Below the pieces are notes generated by a model. That model searched no databases. It was not told where the DNA came from and worked only from the letters and a program-made list of their open reading frames with translations. 14,237 bases of DNA from Planctomycetaceae bacterium. GTDB lineage: Bacteria > Planctomycetota > Planctomycetia > Planctomycetales > Planctomycetaceae. The stretch is taken from contig JALWSL010000587.1 in assembly GCA_027080405.1 (NCBI GenBank), positions 1 to 14,237 of the forward strand. The letters run 5' to 3'. The position numbers and the translations under genes are program-made. Position 1 is the stretch's first letter; each line of letters begins with the position of its first letter. Below, one piece after another: positions 12,725 to 14,237 of the stretch.

Positions 12725-14104
12725 TCAGGAAATCAGTTCGCGTATTGGCTGACGATCATCATCAACCAGATATTGGGGGCGTCCGTTGAGATCTGGAACG
12801 GTGATATGAGACGTGTCGATGCCCAGGTTCCGGTACAACGTTGCGAAAACTTCCTGCACATGAACGGGTCGTTCGACAGGAACAGAACCGATGCGGTCAG
12901 TCTGACCGATGATTCTCCCTGGCTGTATTCCGCCACCGGCTACAAGAACGGACTGGGTACCAGGCCAATGATCCCGTCCACCTTTGGCGTTGATTCGCGG
13001 AGTTCGTCCGAATTCACCCCAGACCACGACAGTTGTCGTTTCGAGGAGCCCTCTTTCGTCGAGATCCTGCAGGAAAACCGAGAGGGCATGATCGAACACG
13101 GGGAGGTATTTGTTCGAGAGATATTCGATTGTTCCTTCCCTGTTCGCATGCCAATCCCACGCGCCGAATGCCACACTGACGCAGCGGACACCCGCCTCAA
13201 TCAGTCGTCGTGTCAGCAGCAAATGTTGTGGGCTTTGCGGTGCGCCGCCAAAGGCGGGAAAAGTCTGCTGTGTTTTGCCGTAGCGGTCCCGAACCGATTG
13301 CGGTTCCTTTGAAAGATCGAGTGCCTCGGCAAGACCGCTGGAAGTCAACATTTCAAAGGCCTGTTGCTGGAATTTATCAATTCCGCCGCCTTCCAATGTG
13401 AGTTGCAACTTCCCCAGAGAACTCAGCAGTTCGCGACGGTTTTCCAAACGCGAAAGATCGATACCCTTGAGAACCAGGTCTGACTTCACTTCGCCTTCTA
13501 CGACGAACGGAACATGTTCGTGACCGGTAAAACCGGGCCAGGAAGGTTTCCCCTGCAGGTGTATTCCATTGTTGCCATAGGGGGCATAACTCATTTTGGG
13601 GGCTGCATCGACATACGGCACAACTCCTTGTGCTCCCGGCCCCAACAATTTGGAGACAAATGAACCGAAGGCGGGCCAACCACCTCCCGGCTCGTTATCT
13701 TCACTTCGACCACCCGGGCGTCCCGTGTAGCATTGAAATGACTCGTGACGATTCTTCATTCCTACCAATGTTCGAATGACCGAAAATCTGTCGGCCATGG
13801 CGGCAAGCTTCGGGAGAAGCTCGCAAAATTGAACCCCGGGAATTTTTGTACTGATCGGCTGATAGGAACCGCGGATTTCGTGCGGCGCGTCCGGTTTGGG
13901 GTCGAATGTTTCGTGCTGTGTGGGACCGCCCGGCAAATAGATGATGACGACCGAATGATCCCGTTTCGTTCCACCACTCTGTTCTGCCCGCAACAGGTCG
14001 GGAAGAGCCAACCCGCCCAAACCGAGGGAACCGATTCGTAGACAGTTCCGGCGTGATATTCCATCGCAGTAACGAACCGATTGGCTGTCAAATAGTGTCA
14101 GCAC
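12725..14104 (-). CDS. DUF1501 domain protein with Tat signal
   Basis: A 459-residue DUF1501 protein, a family abundant in planctomycetes and distantly related to sulfatases/alkaline phosphatases; its reaction is not established. A twin-arginine signal SRRNCLRIGS with R18-R19, then a hydrophobic stretch ending LPDLLRA (about residue 40), predicts folded export to the periplasm. Family motifs are present: LPGGPTQHETFDPKP near 57-71, WGEFGRTPRIN and GGRDHWPGT in the C-terminal half, typical of the metal-site regions. Length is normal. The start is GTG at 14104, with GGGAGGA ending about 10 nt upstream. Such genes are often paired with a DUF1549/DUF1553 cytochrome-type gene; none is in the window, though it may lie past base 14237. 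The gene is convergent with the lipoprotein gene; the 129 bp between their stops shows no clear terminator. Confidence 0.93.
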   Translation of the reverse strand: MLTLFDSQSVRYCDGISRRNCLRIGSLGLGGLALPDLLRAEQSGGTKRDHSVVIIYLPGGPTQHETFDPKPDAPHEIRGSYQPISTKIPGVQFCELLPKLAAMADRFSVIRTLVGMKNRHESFQCYTGRPGGRSEDNEPGGGWPAFGSFVSKLLGPGAQGVVPYVDAAPKMSYAPYGNNGIHLQGKPSWPGFTGHEHVPFVVEGEVKSDLVLKGIDLSRLENRRELLSSLGKLQLTLEGGGIDKFQQQAFEMLTSSGLAEALDLSKEPQSVRDRYGKTQQTFPAFGGAPQSPQHLLLTRRLIEAGVRCVSVAFGAWDWHANREGTIEYLSNKYLPVFDHALSVFLQDLDERGLLETTTVVVWGEFGRTPRINAKGGRDHWPGTQSVLVAGGGIQPGRIIGQTDRIGSVPVERPVHVQEVFATLYRNLGIDTSHITVPDLNGRPQYLVDDDRQPIRELIS

Positions 14105-14142
14105 AGAAATACTTCCTCCCGATTATAGAGCCGTTTTCCAAT

Positions 14143-14171
14143 ACTATAACACGGGAGGGCAATCGCATGAA
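14143..14171 (-). promoter_or_regulatory. Candidate promoter of the DUF1501 gene
   Basis: On the minus strand an extended -10, TGTTATAGT (14151-14143), has TTCATG (14171-14166) 17 bp upstream as a weak -35. A second -10-like TATAAT (14127-14122) lies closer to the gene without a good -35. Both sit 20-50 bp before the GTG start and its Shine-Dalgarno sequence. Confidence 0.4.
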
Positions 14172-14189
14172 TTGGCACGGCAATTGCAT
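14158..14189. repeat. 11-bp direct repeats spaced by two helical turns
   Basis: GGCAATCGCAT (14158-14168) and GGCAATTGCAT (14179-14189) differ at one base and are 21 bp apart start to start. The first overlaps the candidate -35 region of the DUF1501 promoter. The second contains the palindrome GCAATTGC. This layout fits tandem activator or repressor sites but is unproven. Confidence 0.4.
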
Positions 14190-14208
14190 TGTAGCAGGAT
14201 CGGTGTTT

Positions 14209-14225
14209 GAGACCAGTACGGTCTC
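14209..14225. promoter_or_regulatory. Palindrome GAGACC-N5-GGTCTC upstream of DUF1501
   Basis: Perfect 6-bp arms flank AGTAC, giving a 17-bp symmetric site about 105 bp upstream of the DUF1501 start. It could be an operator or part of the 3' end of a gene outside the window. No T-run follows on either strand within the visible bases. Confidence 0.3.
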
Positions 14226-14237
14226 GTTATGCGCAGG

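Overview
The window looks like a chromosomal segment from a planctomycete, probably Planctomycetaceae-like, with mid-range GC. Three things point that way: a Tat-exported DUF1501 protein, bacterial tetrahydromethanopterin (H4MPT) C1 genes (fae plus a methylene-H4MPT dehydrogenase), and an unusually elaborated BamA/Omp85. There is no RNA gene, CRISPR array, insertion sequence or phage gene that I can support.

Left part (1-4120), all on the minus strand. Bases 1-83 hold the first 27 codons of a YifB/ComM-family Mg-chelatase-like AAA+ protein. A four-gene operon then reads right to left: short-chain dehydrogenase (4120-3332), fold-type III PLP enzyme related to D-threonine aldolase/D-serine dehydratase (3347-2226), dihydrodipicolinate-synthase-family lyase (2229-1246) and amidohydrolase_2 protein (1249-407). 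Every junction overlaps, by 16, 4 and 4 bp, so the four proteins are probably made together. They look like a small catabolic route for a hydroxylated amino acid or sugar-acid-like compound, with unknown substrate. The lyase lacks the usual DHDPS threonine/tyrosine residues.

Middle (4121-6410). A divergent intergenic region with alternative hairpins leads to fae (4483-4980). A 524-bp structured spacer separates it from a methylene-H4MPT dehydrogenase (5505-6359). These two enzymes catalyse consecutive steps of H4MPT-linked formaldehyde oxidation. A hairpin right after the dehydrogenase stop probably closes the unit.

Right part (6411-14237). A BamA-like outer-membrane assembly protein (6622-9987) carries five POTRA domains and a barrel. 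It has a lipobox-like N-terminus and an insertion of about 190 residues inside POTRA5. After a terminator-like structure comes a 763-residue predicted lipoprotein (10304-12595) that I read as five degenerate copies of an NTF2-like module ending in a basic disordered tail. A convergent DUF1501 gene with a twin-arginine signal (14104-12725) and its upstream promoter region close the window.

The best candidates for new biology are the overlapping four-gene catabolic operon with its altered lyase, the five-module lipoprotein, the modified BamA, and the structured leaders of the two C1 genes.
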